Of a stretch of DNA of 64,000 nt, positions 1 through 12,650 are shown piece by piece. The notes under the pieces are model-generated. The model made no database searches. It was not told the DNA's origin and worked only from the letters and a program-made list of their open reading frames with translations. The stretch is from Platerodrilus igneus (Eukaryota; Arthropoda; Insecta; Coleoptera; Lycidae): the NCBI GenBank assembly GCA_036346225.1, contig JARFIW010000108.1, positions 3,472,001 through 3,536,000 of the forward strand, read 5' to 3'. The stretch's first letter is position 1, and the number at the start of each line of letters is the position of its first letter. A program made the translations under genes and the position numbers.

Positions 1-542
1 AATGGACGCTCGTTGGTATGCGACCGCAAATGTGATTGTAAATTACTCTTTTCTGTTGAAGTATAACTGCACAAGTTGCAAGAGAATGGACGTTCGTTAG
101 TATGCAATCGCAAATGTTTTTGTAAATTACTTTTTCGCGACGTACTATAATCACACAAATTGCACGCGAACGGACGTTCATTAGTATGCAACCACAAATG
201 TTCGTGTAAATTACTTTTTCGTGATGTAGTATAATCGCACCAACTGCATGCGAATGGACGTTCGTTGGTATGCGACCGCAAATGTACAAGTAAATTGCTT
301 TTTTCTGCTGTAGTATAACTGCACAAGTTGCATGCGAATGGACGTAATGGAATGTAAGTATGTGACCGCAAATGTTTTTGTAGATTAATTTTTCGGGACG
401 CGCTATAATCACACAAATTGCATACGAACGGACGTTCCTTAGTATGCCACCACAAATGTTCTTGTAAATTACTTTTTCGTGATATAGTATAGTCACACAA
501 ATTGCATGCGAGTTGATTTTCTTTAATCTGAGACTGCATCAT
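1..542 (-). CDS. C2H2 zinc-finger protein, copy 1 (N-terminal part, runs off the window)
   Basis: An open minus-strand frame runs from ATGATG at 542 to the window edge, about 180 codons, and is cut by the edge. It holds six tandem fingers of the form C-x2-C-x12-H-x3-H with TNERPF-type linkers. The second Cys is often followed by Asp-Tyr, a style seen in several poly-zinc-finger DNA-binding proteins. The linker after finger 2 is two residues longer than the others (HTYIPLRPF instead of HTNERPF), which may separate the first two fingers functionally. The start is chosen because copies at 26179 and 51652 begin with the same Met-Met-Gln. No ZAD, BTB or KRAB-like domain is visible, though an upstream exon could supply one. 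Function is inferred only as nuclear sequence-specific DNA binding. Confidence 0.8.
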   Translation of the reverse strand, partial: MMQSQIKENQLACNLCDYTISRKSNLQEHLWWHTKERPFVCNLCDYSASRKINLQKHLRSHTYIPLRPFACNLCSYTTAEKSNLLVHLRSHTNERPFACSWCDYTTSRKSNLHEHLWLHTNERPFACNLCDYSTSRKSNLQKHLRLHTNERPFSCNLCSYTSTEKSNLQSHLRSHTNERP

Positions 543-735
543 GTGCCGTAGCCTTATACAATTGTTAAGCTTTACTAACTATGTATCAATTATTAACGCA
601 AATATACTTTGCTTCAATTTATATTTCATAGTAATCCTATGCGTTTTTATGCGAAAGGCGGTGCTCAAGATTCTCTTTTAGGGGAATTTGCAGATTTCGC
701 AATAAAAAGATGTAAGTTGGATTTCTTGAGTATTT
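543..735 (-). promoter_or_regulatory. Conserved 5' flank of zinc-finger copy 1
   Basis: The stretch upstream of the ATG is recognisably shared with the same position of the other two zinc-finger genes (26180-26290 and 51653-51800). Shared blocks include AAAGCTTAACAATTG-like sequence, a GCAAA..TTAATA block, and a ggcggtgctcaaga block present in copies 1 and 3. It could be promoter, 5' UTR or the end of an intron. No clear polypyrimidine tract and AG is conserved at the ATG, so a start exon is plausible. Confidence 0.55.
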
Positions 736-829
736 ATACGTTAATTGAGATATTCCATTTTGAATGGACCTGCACCTTGCCGAAGTTCTAGATTATTAGA
801 GCAGGTGAAATGACTTGCGTGTTATAACG

Positions 830-2790
830 AACTAAAGAGCCAAACTACAGGTCCAACCAAAGTAGTAGGGTCGTTAGTGATGAACCACACTAAGACAGGT
901 CCCCGAAAGAGGGCAGTGGCTCTTTAGGTACTAAGATTGGGAGACTGTAGGGGTCGGTATGGCAGTCTAAGACTCACTACCGCGATGTGGAAGGCAACGG
1001 GAAACCACCACATTACCTCCCAAGTACACAGCGTACCTAAATTGAAATAAACACGATGGCATTCTCTGGGGTAAAAGATTCCGGAGTTAAAATAGTTCCC
1101 CATTCGGATCTTCGGGAGGGGATTACTTCGGAGGATGCGATCGGAAAGTCCAGAATAAGAATCGGGAATATTTTGAGAGTCGGAGCGTGGAATGTTAGAA
1201 GTATGAAGCAAGTAGGTATGCTAGAGAACCTAAAAATGGAAATGAATAGGTTAGCACTAGACATAGTAGGGACAAGCGGAGTTCGATGGCCAGAGACGGG
1301 GGTTTTTGGAGTGGAGACTTCAGGGTAATTCATACAGGAGCAGAGGAAGGAAATTTGGGGGTGGGGATAGTTATGTGAAAAAAAATAGGATACTGGGTAC
1401 AAAATTACTTTCAAAAGAACGAAAAAGTACTCATGGCTAGATTAGAATCTAAACCGGTAAACACAGTAATAATACAATTATACAGGCCCACCTCTAGCTA
1501 CAGTGACGAAGAGGTAGAAGCGATCTACAAAGATATTGAAGACATATTACGATACGTAAAAGGACATGAAAATTTAATAATTATGGGGGAAAAAGACACT
1601 TTGACTTTGAGAAACTAAAAGATAAAGATATCCAAGAAAGATTCGACAAAAAGTCAAATGAATTGCTGAAAGATATCGGGAAAATTTCTGATACTAAGGA
1701 AGTAGAAACAGAGTGGAATAACATTAAATCCAGCCTGGACATGGCGGCCAGAAATATTCTGGGGTATACACAAAAAGAAAATAAGAAACCATGGACAACA
1801 AAGGATATCCTGAATTTAATAGAAGAAAGGCAAAAATACAAAAATAGAACAGACAAAACAGGAAAACAGAGATACAAAGCCATCAAATGGGAAATTATTC
1901 GCAAATGCAGGAAAGCTAAAGAACACTGGATTGATGAAAAGTGCAAAGAGGTACAAACTAAGATGGAAGTAGGAAAGACAGATGAAGCATACAAACTAAT
2001 TAGAATCAATTTTAGGGATATAAAACCGTATAGAAAAAATATAAAGGACGCGGGAGGAAACATCATTACAGAAAGTGTAGAGAAAGTGGGTAGATGGCAA
2101 GAATATATAGGGAATTTATATGCACGAGAGGAACTAACAGCATTAGAACAGGAATCAGACATTAAAAATGATGACTTGGAATATCCTATACCTAGAGTTG
2201 AGTTTGAATTAGCATTAAAGGGTCTGAAAAATGGTAAGGCGCCGGGTACAGATAAGGTGCAAGCAGAAACCTTAAAAGCCGGTGCACAAGTAGTAACAGA
2301 ACGTCTCTTCCAACTTGTAAGCTATATGTACGAGACAGGCGAGATACCCAAAGATTTCAAACGTAATATCATAGTGAAAATTTTCGAACAATAAGTTTGA
2401 CAGCACACGTGTCAAAAATATTAATCAGAATTGTACAAAGACGAATGGAAAAACGAGCTAAAGAAGATCAATTTGGGTTTAGGCGAAACAGGGGAACACG
2501 GGAGGCTATTTTAGCTTTGAGAGTGATAATGGAGAAAACAATAGAAAAAGGGGAAAACGTGTATATAAGGTTTGTAGATCTGGAAAAAGCATTCGACAAT
2601 GTAAAATGAAAAAAAAAATGTTCGACATACTCAAAAAGATTGGAATGAGTTATAGGGATAGATGGATAGTACATAGCTTATACAAAGAGCAAACAGCAGT
2701 AATAGGATTAGAGCAGGAACGTAGAGAAGTAAACATTAGGAAGGGGTGAGACAGGGATGTTCTTGCCATATGTTGAATAATATACTATTA
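830..2790 (+). pseudogene. RTE-clade non-LTR retrotransposon relic
   Basis: A 5' UTR-like stretch (about 830-1055) is followed by broken reading frames. At 1056-1328 is an endonuclease start, with WNVRSM and a downstream 'LDIVGTSGVRW' motif. At 1433-1618 is more endonuclease (VIIQLYRPTSSYSDEEVE). At 1663-2394 is the linker and start of reverse transcriptase (GLKNGKAPGTDKVQAE). At 2397-2609 is reverse transcriptase with QFGFRRNRGTREAI and VDLEKAFDNVK. A short stretch to about 2790 reads like the RT thumb. The wording of these motifs is typical of the RTE clade. The frame is broken at least four times, the block before TAHVSKIL is deleted, and the 3' end and catalytic YxDD box are missing. It is dead as read, though some one-base breaks could be assembly errors. 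Confidence 0.82.
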
Positions 2791-3038
2791 TTTAAAAATC
2801 TTTATTACTTATCTAATTCCATTTTTTCTGGATCAAATGTTAATTTAGAAATGTCATTTGTCATCATAACCTCAAATAAGTAGAAAGTAGCATCGCTCCT
2901 CATCTAATATTCTGACGCTCAAGGGGTAAGGGGAAAACGTAATTTTAGGACTCAGGGCTTGGCGCTCTAATTGAAGGGAACATTAGCCTTAAAGCCCTGG
3001 GCTGTTCGGAGCTGTTCTTTTCTGTGAAAGGAAAGCAC

Positions 3039-3213
3039 CTAATGGTTATTAAAATAATTAGTACGATAACATTATTGAAGTGCATGGTTGATTATCTGTA
3101 TATACCTTATGTTGTTTGATTTCCTGTACTTGAGTATATGTATTTACTCAAGTACAGGAAATCAAACAACATAAGGCATAATGTTATCGTACTAATTATT
3201 TTAAGAACCATTA
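3039..3213. repeat. Large two-step inverted repeat (hairpin)
   Basis: Inner arms 3103-3138 and 3143-3178 are near-perfect reverse complements with a 4-base loop. Outer arms 3040-3074 and 3178-3212 pair again after a 28-base bulge on the left side only (3075-3102). In all about 70 bases pair on each side. It has no coding content and no obvious target duplication. Confidence 0.85.
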
Positions 3214-3528
3214 TGTTTGGTTCTCAATGAAATTTATATTTTAAAAGCCAAATTGTATTTTAATTTGTAACGTGTATTGTGATAGACGTGAATAGTTGTT
3301 TCTTGTACTCTTATCAAATGTTTTATTTAATTTATTTAAGTTTTAATGATAATTATCAAAGCCATGATAGTATTTTAACTCCAGTTTTTGTAAGTAATAT
3401 TTTAAAATTCTTATGTTAATGACAATCACAGTTACTTTATAGCACCCTGAAGAAGGTTTTAAATAAATCGAAAGCTCGGTAAAAAGCAAATAAGAGTTTT
3501 ATTACTAAAAGACCAAATAACCGAGACC

Positions 3529-3536
<8 letters not shown>

Positions 3537-3567
<31 letters not shown>
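3537..3567. repeat. (AT)n microsatellite
   Basis: An uninterrupted TA dinucleotide run. It follows a stretch (3440-3536) containing a 'gaagaaggttttaaataaatcgaaag'-like phrase, cut short here, that I cannot assign to an element. Confidence 0.9.
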
Positions 3568-3569
<2 letters not shown>

Positions 3570-6500
3570 CTGTGAATCTTCTCATATCTCTAGGTACTGG
3601 CCCCTTTAAAAAAAAACATTCGAGCCCCACAGTTTGGGCGTCAAGAATGCTGTGAAACCTCTTGAATTACCTGGTCCGTTGATTCCTTCTGTTAATCGCC
3701 TCGGCTGCTCTTCTAGATAACTTCCATTCTCAATCATAAAAATTAAACAACACATTCCTACCACAAACATCAACGTTAACTCTATTTACATCAATATTCA
3801 GAATACATTAAATTTTCAAATTAAATTTGAACATAAAATTCAGTTTTAAAAGAATTTCCGGATTAATTTTATTATCATTTTACTGTGCATCCAAAATTAA
3901 AGTCCTTGTTGGATGCCTACTAATTAATATAACAAGATAAGCAGACCGGAGTCTGAGTATAAAGGGAGCATCTACCACCCCTTTACGTTAATTAACCAGG
4001 TTTGTCTAATTGAGCTCAAAGACCTACCCAAAGTTTCATCCTATTCCCGAACATCAAAACAAAATACCCCTTTTACTTAAACAAGCAACTTTCATCTTAA
4101 AATTAAAATTTTATGGTTAGAAAAATTCCACTAATGTCCATTTAAAGTAAATCAATTATAAAGTCATTCAATACACACAAAAAATGTCAAACAAAATAGT
4201 ACAATTTACCTGAAGGTTATTGTCCTCGTAGCTTCAGTGTAATCGTCCCTTTGTAAATCACACCATTCCAACCGGATTCTATTTACAGCTTCAAGTTGTC
4301 AACGCTTTAAAAATGTTCTCCATCACCATTAATTTAAAGTTGTTTCTAGGCTTTTCCGGAACTCATCTGTGTATATCTGCCTCTGGTTCAGTGGATGCAG
4401 ACACATTTACGAACCATTTAGTCATTAACACCCCGCAAAATAGCAAAGAAATTCATACTTCCTTTTACCAATATTACCAATATACGCCAAAACTGCCTAC
4501 TTTTGGGTATACATTTGTCGTTGTAAATTTTACTAATTGGTACCGTGATAATAAACTTTTATTACCTTGTATCTAAGTGCACTGAAGTACATTCATGTTA
4601 GCACGTAAAATAACCAACTATTTTGAGTCACTAAAATATACTAGCACACTTTAAATTATTTAATCAAACTAAAATGCACTGTTTAATATCAAGTCGCGGA
4701 TGCACGAGCTTTTAACGCATCGAATCGTCGAAAGTCTAAGAGTCTAAGAGAGCGAAACACATATTCCCGCCTGTATATATAGCGAATAGCCGACACGTCG
4801 CTTTGTTCCCTAAAACGGGTAATTCCAACGAATTCCTCATTCTACGTTCCCAGTCTGTAGCCTGCACGTCGATTTTTATGAATTTAGTCCTCACCCCATT
4901 GAGATCTCAGAAAATTTCAACACGGCCCGCAAAGTTGTCCGAGAAAAACTAATTACTTTTATACAGAAATTGTTGTTCTACCTCTGATATATGCATCCTA
5001 TTTTAACCAATCGCAACCCCTTGACGTTGCTTAAATCCCGCCCTTTACAATATGTGTCTTTGCTTGACGCATTTTCTCTTTCCTTTTCTAACCTGTTCGT
5101 ATTGGTGCAAATTTAGATTCTTTATTATCGATTATATTTTAGTTCACGCGGACTGTTATCTGGGTTTAATAAACCCGTATCGCACATTCTCGTAAATACT
5201 AAGTCCCGGTTTCTCCAAGATTCTTTGAAACATTAATTATTTGCCAAATTTACGCAGAATGAGCTTTTTTAAAAATACGCAGGTGTTCTGTATTTCCTGC
5301 TAAAGCATCTGATCGTTTCCAATATCCTTAGAATCAACATGTTTATCCAAACAAATTAACTTGAAATTGCCTTTTAAAACACGCAGGGTGTTCAAAAGTA
5401 ACATTTTAAATAACCTTCCTACGATTTGACTATTATTGGGTTTTTACAAGTTTTATGCTTATTATTAATAATGGTTCAATTAACTCCAATTAAAATTGAT
5501 TTCCATCCTTTCATTTTTAGCGAATACAAATTATTATCCGTACGTTTTGTTTAATACCAGTTATTTAAAATAGAGTTCATTAATATAAATTTTGCACGTA
5601 ATTTCCATTTGTTTAGGAATAATTAAATTATCCACTGCGCTTTTCAATACTGCTTCTTTTGATGTAAAGCGTCTTATAGATAATTTAAATTTCTTATTTT
5701 TACTGAAACGACCGAGTTTATTTATGCTTCAAGGTTTTAATAAAGCGTATTATTTAATGAAATTCCTTATACACGGTAATTAAAATTATTTGATTTGATT
5801 ATTTAATTTTCTACCCTGGTCTAAATATGAGTAATATATATATATTGATATGATTACGTTACACGCCCATGTAATTATACTTTCAGTCTCCTGATGATCG
5901 CCACTGCTCTGTGTCTTTTAATATCCTAAAATTTAAATATGCCTCGGCTAGCTCAGTTTAATTTACACAGAGTGCACAACGTTAGATAATCAAATAATTT
6001 GCCTCCTTTTATCTAATACTTTTCTTGCTTTGAATGATAAAACACGAAGTCGAGTAATATTTGTATTATGAGAAAGAAAAAAAACCATATACACTTCACA
6101 GCTTAATCTGTTTTACTGTATAAAAAAAATAAACCCTGAATCAAATAACAATAATTTTTAAATTGTTTATCCGCAAAAATTAAAGCTCCCTTTGCTTATT
6201 TTAAAGCCAGCAAAAATGACACTGTACTCTACTGGAAATTCTTTGAACGTTCAAGACCTTCCCCTTTTTACGAAATTTTTACGGATAAAAGAAAGTTTTG
6301 ATGACCCTTTACATAAAATATTCAAGTATAATAAATATAGTCGATGTTCAAAAATAAAGAGAAAATAATGATATATAGTTCTGACCTGTAGTTTTCCTTG
6401 TACGTCTTTCTGGATCTGCTACTGCATGCTGTGGATCAGTACCCCAATATTACTTTCAGTTAAGTTGCTTCATTCAATGCTTAAAACAATCTTCTGTTTT

Positions 6501-8630
6501 GTGCGCCTTTGCCAATATTTTTATTCGGACTTCCTCCCAATATTATCAATTTATTTAGTTTCCAAATTTTACCCCGTTTAATCAATAATCTCTAGTATTT
6601 TCTTAATCTCCCTTAGATTTTCATAATCTCACTTAGATTTACCCCGTCTTACTTAGATTTTCTTAGAGCTTTAAATTATAAATATTCAACATTAATTAAT
6701 TAATAAACTTTTACTCACGTTTTCTAGCAAACGGCGAAACTTGTCTCATATATATTTCACTATTATTTATTTTAAAATGTTCTAACACCACTTTTTACAA
6801 ATATTTGATTATCTAATTTTAATATTCACTCGTTGCGTAAATTCTTGAGTATAAGTGATGTGTTTTGTACTTAGTTCGAATCAAGACTGTCTGCTTATCA
6901 AATTCGCGTGTTATATAAGCTACGCCCCATCTAAAAATTCATTGGTTATCGGCACTAATAGGAAAAAGTAGAAACCACTACCACTTAGTGTACAAACGCA
7001 TCTGAGCACAAAAGCTATGTTGTAGCACATCTAACTTTGTACCTGTAAAAAAAGGTTAAATATTTAAAACAAAGGGACTGCAATTTGCATCCCTGTATAA
7101 TACATCAAAAATATAAAAAGTATACCTCAGTCCGCAGCTGTATCGGACCTAAATTTTACACATCTTCTAGTTCTGTAAATACTGTTAAAAATAGGAATGA
7201 CATTTTCTTGCTAGACTCCTTTTAGAAAGAATTTATAACGGATAACTTTCACTCGTGAATACCTTGTGTAGTTTAGGGTAACAAGAGTAAAGATTAACAC
7301 CAAAATTTATACATCTATTATAACTGAACTATTATTGTTATACATTGTAATTGGCATTTAAATTTCTGAATCGCCCCTAATTAATATTTGGGCCTTTATA
7401 AAATTTTATTGACACTGTTCATTAATACCGTAGAGAGCAGATATGGTATCTTCGATTTATACTAGTACCTGACTTTTATATTAATAAGATACACAAAAAT
7501 TACGTGATCAAAAGTTAATCAGATTAAATATCTAGTTAATTTCTACTAAGAATTTGGTCAACCCTAAAATCTAATGCGTTGAATCCTTAATTTAACTTCG
7601 CTTATTTAAAAAGAAATTTTTACACTCAAATAACCTTCGAAAGTAAAATCGCCTGACGTATGTATTAAAAAGATTTTTAATTCAACACTCACCAGCTGTT
7701 TTTACGTTAAGAAATGTGGAAAACCTTGAAGTACGGACAAACCATCTAACAACCACATACCATTAGGGCCTCTTCGCATCAATCTCGCATTTTAACGACG
7801 CGGGTAGAGCGGTGTTCAAACCAGTGCTAGCCAAAAACATTGATATCCACTTTAAAAAAATGTGAGGTGGGAATTTTTGTTGTACCCAAATTATCATTTA
7901 GATACGCCTACACATAATTACCATCGTAGAAATTATATACAATAAACCATCTTTTACAATCGGAGCATATTTTCAAGATGTCTTCTAGTTGTAAAAGTTT
8001 ATTCCCTTACTAATTGTAATTATTATAAGTTTCATTGCTTAGATTAATTTGCCATCATGGAATATAGATCAAAACGACTTCATATAATTACGTCTAAATT
8101 TGCATAACTCTGTATAACGTAATACGACTCTAGATAACTGCGCTGCAAGAAAATGTGAAGATTAGACAGGATCTTAAAATAAAAAATATACGAACCATTG
8201 ATTATATCACCTCAGTTTTCTACGTAAATCAATTAAGAAGTTCGCAAACTTAATGTGATCTCCAATCGCCTGACATAGAAGTTGGGAAAGACATCCTTCC
8301 TCTACGACAGATAAGAAGTAACTGACTAGTTTTGAAAATTACAGGTAGATTGCCGCGTAGTGAAACAAACAACATCAGGCGTGACCTTGTATAAACTGCA
8401 CGGTTTCTATAGTAACCTTATTTGAACTTGAACACAAACTTATCGTAAATTGAAAGTTTTACAAAGGTGAAACTTTGTTTATGAGGGATAAAAATATACG
8501 GTTGTTTTACAATTTATATGATTAAATATTTCACCAAACGAAAATTTATGGAACTAGAAATGATTTTAAATTAAAAGTATTTAGTTAAAAGGGGTTCTGG
8601 AAAATAAACATGCTTCAAGAGTTGTATGTC
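3568..8630. other. AT-rich gene-free stretch
   Basis: I see no conserved protein, RNA gene or element with both ends. Short open frames at 4313-4576 and 5592-5783 have no recognisable content. The stretch 4594-5230 has some LTR-like flavour (a TGTTAG start, and a 'gtttaataaacccg' poly-A-signal-like block near 5165), but no matching end or target duplication could be found. Confidence 0.5.
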
Positions 8631-8634
8631 CAAG

Positions 8635-9919
8635 AATAGAAATAGCAAAAAATACCCTGTATGGTTTACTAAACAAACCATACAGGATTGAAAATATAAA
8701 AACAAACTTAGAAAAAGGTTATTAGAACAAGAAACCGGCAACTAAAGAATAAGTATTTCACTATAAGAGCAGAAATCAAAAACAATATACAACACTTCTA
8801 TCATAACTATATTATAAGGGTTCAAGAAAATATAAAAACTGATGGCAAGTAATTCTGCAGTTATATAAATAACAAAAAGAATCAATTCATATCCTCAATG
8901 TAATGCACCTAGATGGAATTAAATATTCTAAAGCTAAAGATTGTTACGTGCCAAAGTGGCACTTAAACATGTTTTAGTTTAATTTTGATGTGCGGAAGTT
9001 TCGCGCCATAAATTCAAAAGACTCGGTGCGCGTATTTCCGTCACGTCAAAAGTGGGTTGGACGAATAACTTCGCGCCGACGCGTGAAAGACAAAAAGTGG
9101 GAGAAGTGTTTCCGTGAGGCTCTGTAACGGGGCTTTTTTGCCTGAACCTTCGAGTGCAGTGGACGTTTTTCGGTAACGTATCGTTATCTTTATCTATGTA
9201 GATATCCTTGCCTGATTATCTTTGTTTGTCGCCCTTATACCATGTTTCCTTTCCGTTCCCTGCATAGGTAGGTGATGAATTTGTAGCCGTTGGCAGAACC
9301 GTCTTCCACGCCTCCGGGATGGAGCCCTGAGATACCGAGAAGCAAACTTTAACTCAACCCCGCCGGACGTCGGATTTCTTATGTAAGTACTCTCATTGTT
9401 AATTTGTTCGTTGTTATAAACTGTTGTCTTAAATTTATATCTTCCGATAATGGCGTATTAAATTTGTGCATTGGTGACGTCATTGACAGATGGGCGCGCC
9501 GAAATCTGTACAAGATTAGCGTTACCAACCGCCCGTGACGTCGCTTACATCGCGCAAGCGTGATGTATTTATCGACGTTTTAAAACGTAAGAATTTGACT
9601 TTTTTTAACCGTAAGAATTCGTTTTTAAACCGTAAGAAGATATATGCAATACCTTTGCAACATTTTTCAGTGAAAAGTATATAAACAGACCCAATATTAT
9701 ACAAAGTATTTACGCTGAACAAATTACACTTAACGGAATATCTGATGATAAAATAAAACAAGCTATTCAATAGTTGAAAGTTGGCAAAGTCGTTGGACTA
9801 GATGGTGTACCATCCTATATCATAAAGAGCTGCTCAGACTTATTTATATATCCTCTTACATTGATTTACAATTAAGTTTAAAAAATAAAATATTTCCAGA
9901 AGACGAAGAAAGTAAAAGT
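8635..9919 (+). pseudogene. Jockey-type non-LTR ORF2 fragment, split by an LTR
   Basis: From 8635 to 8941 the translation, with frame changes, reads like the linker between endonuclease and reverse transcriptase of Jockey-type elements (KYPVWFTK near the start, YINNKKNQF near the end). It resumes at 9638 with CNTFATFFSEKY and continues into reverse transcriptase with VGLDGVPSYIIKSCSDL. It then stops at 9919, where the next LTR begins. Removing the LTR at 8942-9637 plus one copy of its 4-base target duplication makes the two parts meet in frame (SKAKD then ICNTF). An in-frame stop (CAA to TAG-type) precedes LKVGKVVG. A small perfect hairpin sits at 8653-8683. Confidence 0.75.
8942..9637 (+). 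mobile_element. Solo LTR, family A, in the Jockey relic
   Basis: This 696-bp unit starts TGTTACGTGCC and ends CCGTAAGA. It is flanked by AGAT at 8938-8941 and 9638-9641. It contains 'gacgtcattgacag', the GC-rich 'gggcgcgccgaaatctg' block, and two or three repeats of a 'cgtaagaatt' motif at its right end. The same unit recurs at 16197-16968, 39887-40663 and, more diverged, at 9920, 17765 and 60530-61222. The unit at 9920 is followed by a primer-binding-like site and BEL/Pao coding sequence, so I infer these are BEL-type LTRs. Confidence 0.8.
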
Positions 9920-10451
9920 TGTTACGTGCAAACCGAATTTGCACTTAAACATGTTTTTAGGTTTAGTTTTCTTGATATACGGAAGTTTCCCGCCATAATT
10001 TTCAAATACGCGGTACGCAAACCTTACATAGGTAAGAATCTGCGTCACCTAAGGCCTACCGACCTCCACATCTGAAGATGGAGAGATCTCATGTTTACCT
10101 AGCTAGCCGGAGCCGTTCCGTACGCTTTTGCTAGCGTCGACGTTCATCTCTAATTCCTCCGGGAGGAGCCCGACTGGAGTGGTTAGAGGCCTACCGAGTG
10201 AAATTGCAGGCGGAAGCAGAATTTCTGATGTGAGTAACTCTTTACTTAATTTGCTTGCATTATCCTTTGTGTTTTGAATTATTTAAATTTGCGTAGCATT
10301 GCGTAATATTGATGTCATCATCAGTAGTTGAACCGCGCCTAAATCCGTATAAGATTTGGTGCTGCCAACTGTGATAGTGTCTCTTATACCATGCTACCGG
10401 TGTTGTAATTATCGAACTTTTAATTTTAACTACCGTGTTTTAAACGTAAGA
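9920..10451 (+). mobile_element. Probable 5' LTR of the BEL/Pao element
   Basis: It starts TGTTACGTGCAAACC and ends near ACGTAAGA. It shares the layout of family A LTRs: a gtaagt/gtgagt donor-like site after a CCG-rich core, a gcgttgc...tgatgtcat block, and the terminal cgtaagaa motif. It interrupts the Jockey relic. No matching 3' LTR was found, because the element is truncated downstream. Confidence 0.65.
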
Positions 10452-10454
10452 ATT

Positions 10455-10472
10455 TGGCGCTCCAACGCATGC
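10455..10472 (+). other. Candidate primer-binding site of the BEL/Pao element
   Basis: TGGCGCTCCAACGCATG lies four bases after the LTR end. The TGGCGC start is common in primer-binding sites of insect LTR elements. The tRNA used is not identified. Confidence 0.5.
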
Positions 10473-11052
10473 TTTTAGGTGGTATGCCTATGGAATGTAT
10501 AGATCAATGTAACAAACAAGCTTTTTCATTTAAATCATTTTAGTAAATTTTAATATCTATGTTACCTAAGATATCTGTGAAGTTTAATTTCATGTTGGTA
10601 CCTTGGAAAAATTCACCAGAATATTTTCAGCAATTGACAGATTAGCGCTTGCATTGTAAACTTTGTTATTATAATTTGTACCTTTTTATCAAAAAAATGT
10701 TAATTCATTTACCTTATTGAAATTTTAAAATAAAGATAACTACAGTTGCCTAAAATATGTGCAAGTTATTTAAAAAAAATGTGTGTAGTGTCTAAATAAA
10801 CTCCAAGGATTTATGGATAACCTTACTTTTTCAAGTAAGTACAATAAATATTTTAATTGCATTTTTACCTTATATCAGCTAAAATATAACCCTTGCCGTA
10901 TATAATAAAAAAACGGTACCTAAGATTCTCTAGTTTGTTTATAAAAAAGTGTTTTAATCAATCTAACTAATATTTAAACTCGCTTTTAAAGAAACCTTAT
11001 GTTTAAAAAAACGTTTAACGTGACGATTTGACCCCTAGAATATCTTTTAAAA
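10473..11052 (+). other. Degraded 5' internal region of the BEL/Pao element
   Basis: About 580 bases between the primer-binding site and the pol frame carry no recognisable gag. The sequence is AT-rich with stops in all forward frames, so gag appears deleted or fully decayed. Confidence 0.45.
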
Positions 11053-12650
11053 ATGTTACATTTTAAAAAATGCCTATTTAATAACAAAATTGAACCTCCT
11101 GTTAGCTGCAATGTTCATTTAAACAAACTTCAAACTGTTCTTTTCCGAATTATTCCCATTATCCTCTACGGAAGGAGAGGATCAATACGCACCTTTGCCT
11201 TCCTCGATGAAGGGTCATCTGTCACCCTGATTCAGCATGATTTGGCGGACGACCTTGGGCTATCTGGTACACGGCAGTCCTTATGTTTGAAATGGACCGA
11301 TAACGGTACACGAGTGGAAAAAAATTCGCAAAGAGTATCTGTAGAAATTTCTGGCACATACTCAGGTGCGCGAAAATACAAAATATGCGATGTCCGCACA
11401 GTGGATAACTTGGACTTGCCTTCACAGACCATATCTGCAATTCAGTTCATCACGAAGTATCGTTACTTGAACAATGTTAAGATAGAATCTTACACAAATG
11501 CGGTTCCTCGTATTCTTATTGGTATCGATAATTATAAATTGGCACTTCCTCAAGAAGTTCGTGAAGGGACATGGAAAGAACCCGTAGCGACGAAAACACG
11601 TCTTGGTTGGTCTCTACATGGTTTCTATGATACATTAGCAGACACACTTCCGGATTTCCATGTTAGTTACCAACATCAAACAAAACACATATGTGAATGT
11701 GAGCATGATACAAAATTACATCAAATGGTGAAGGAGTATTTTTCCATTGAAAACTTTGGTGTAAAACTTCCAGGGACAATTGTAGAATCTGATGAAAATA
11801 AACGGGCTCGGACGATAATGGAAACTACCACAATTTACAAAGGTAACCGGTATGAAACCGGGTTATTATGGAAGTTTGACAACTTTGAAATGCCCGATAG
11901 TTACAAAATGGCATATAATCGTCTCGTATGTTTGGAAAAACAAATGTTGCATAGCCCTGAAATAGCAAAAAGTATACATGAAACGATTAATAACCATTTG
12001 TCTAAAGGTTATATACGGAAGATGTCAGTTAGTGAACTGCAAGTACCCTATCCGCGAATTTGGTATTTATCAATATTCTCCGTGAGTAACCCAAACAAGC
12101 CAGGTAAACGCCGAACTGTTTGGGATGCTGCGGCGACAGTCAATGGAGTTGCATTAAACACGTTTCTTCTTAAAGGCCCAGACCAATTGGTCTCCCTCCC
12201 GGAGGTAATTTGGCGCTTTCGAGAAGGACGTGTAGCAGTCACTGGTGACATTCGAGAAATGTTTTACCAGGTTCTAATTTCTGAAAAGGATCAGCAAGCT
12301 CAACGTTTTTTGTGGAGAGATAACTGCAGTCAACGCACGCCAGATGTATATATTATGAAGGTCATGACCTTTGGCGCAACATGCTCTCCATGTTCTGCAC
12401 ACTACGTTAAAAATAATAATGCACTGCGGTACGCAAATAACTACCCGAGGGCCGTGACAGCAATATTAAAGAATCACTACGTTGATGATTTGTTAGAGAG
12501 TGTTGATACAGCCGACGAAGCAATGCAGTTAGCGGAAGAAATTAAACTTATACATGCTAAAGGCGGGTTTGAAATAAGAAACTGGGCTTCAAATTCAAAT
12601 AGAGTTGTGACAGCTTTTGGAGGAAATTCCGCAGCTGATCCTAAAAGCCT
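11053..12650 (+). pseudogene. BEL/Pao pol: protease and reverse transcriptase (first part)
   Basis: This is an open frame of more than 530 codons, closed only because an LTR interrupts it. The order is protease-like (AFLDEGSSVTLI near residue 50), a linker with TRLGWSLHG, then reverse transcriptase. RT blocks include RTVWDAAATVNG, VAVTGDIREMFYQV, FGATCSPC and the catalytic box HYVDDLLES. This wording is characteristic of BEL/Pao elements. The frame runs into the LTR at 12651 and resumes at 14211. The long intact frame suggests a moderately young insertion. Confidence 0.88.

Noticed and set aside
609..791. 60-residue open frame upstream of zinc-finger copy 1
   Set aside because: It lies in the conserved 5' flank on the opposite strand and is not open in copies 2 and 3.
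4594..5230. LTR-like stretch starting TGTTAGCACG
   Set aside because: No matching end and no target duplication were found.
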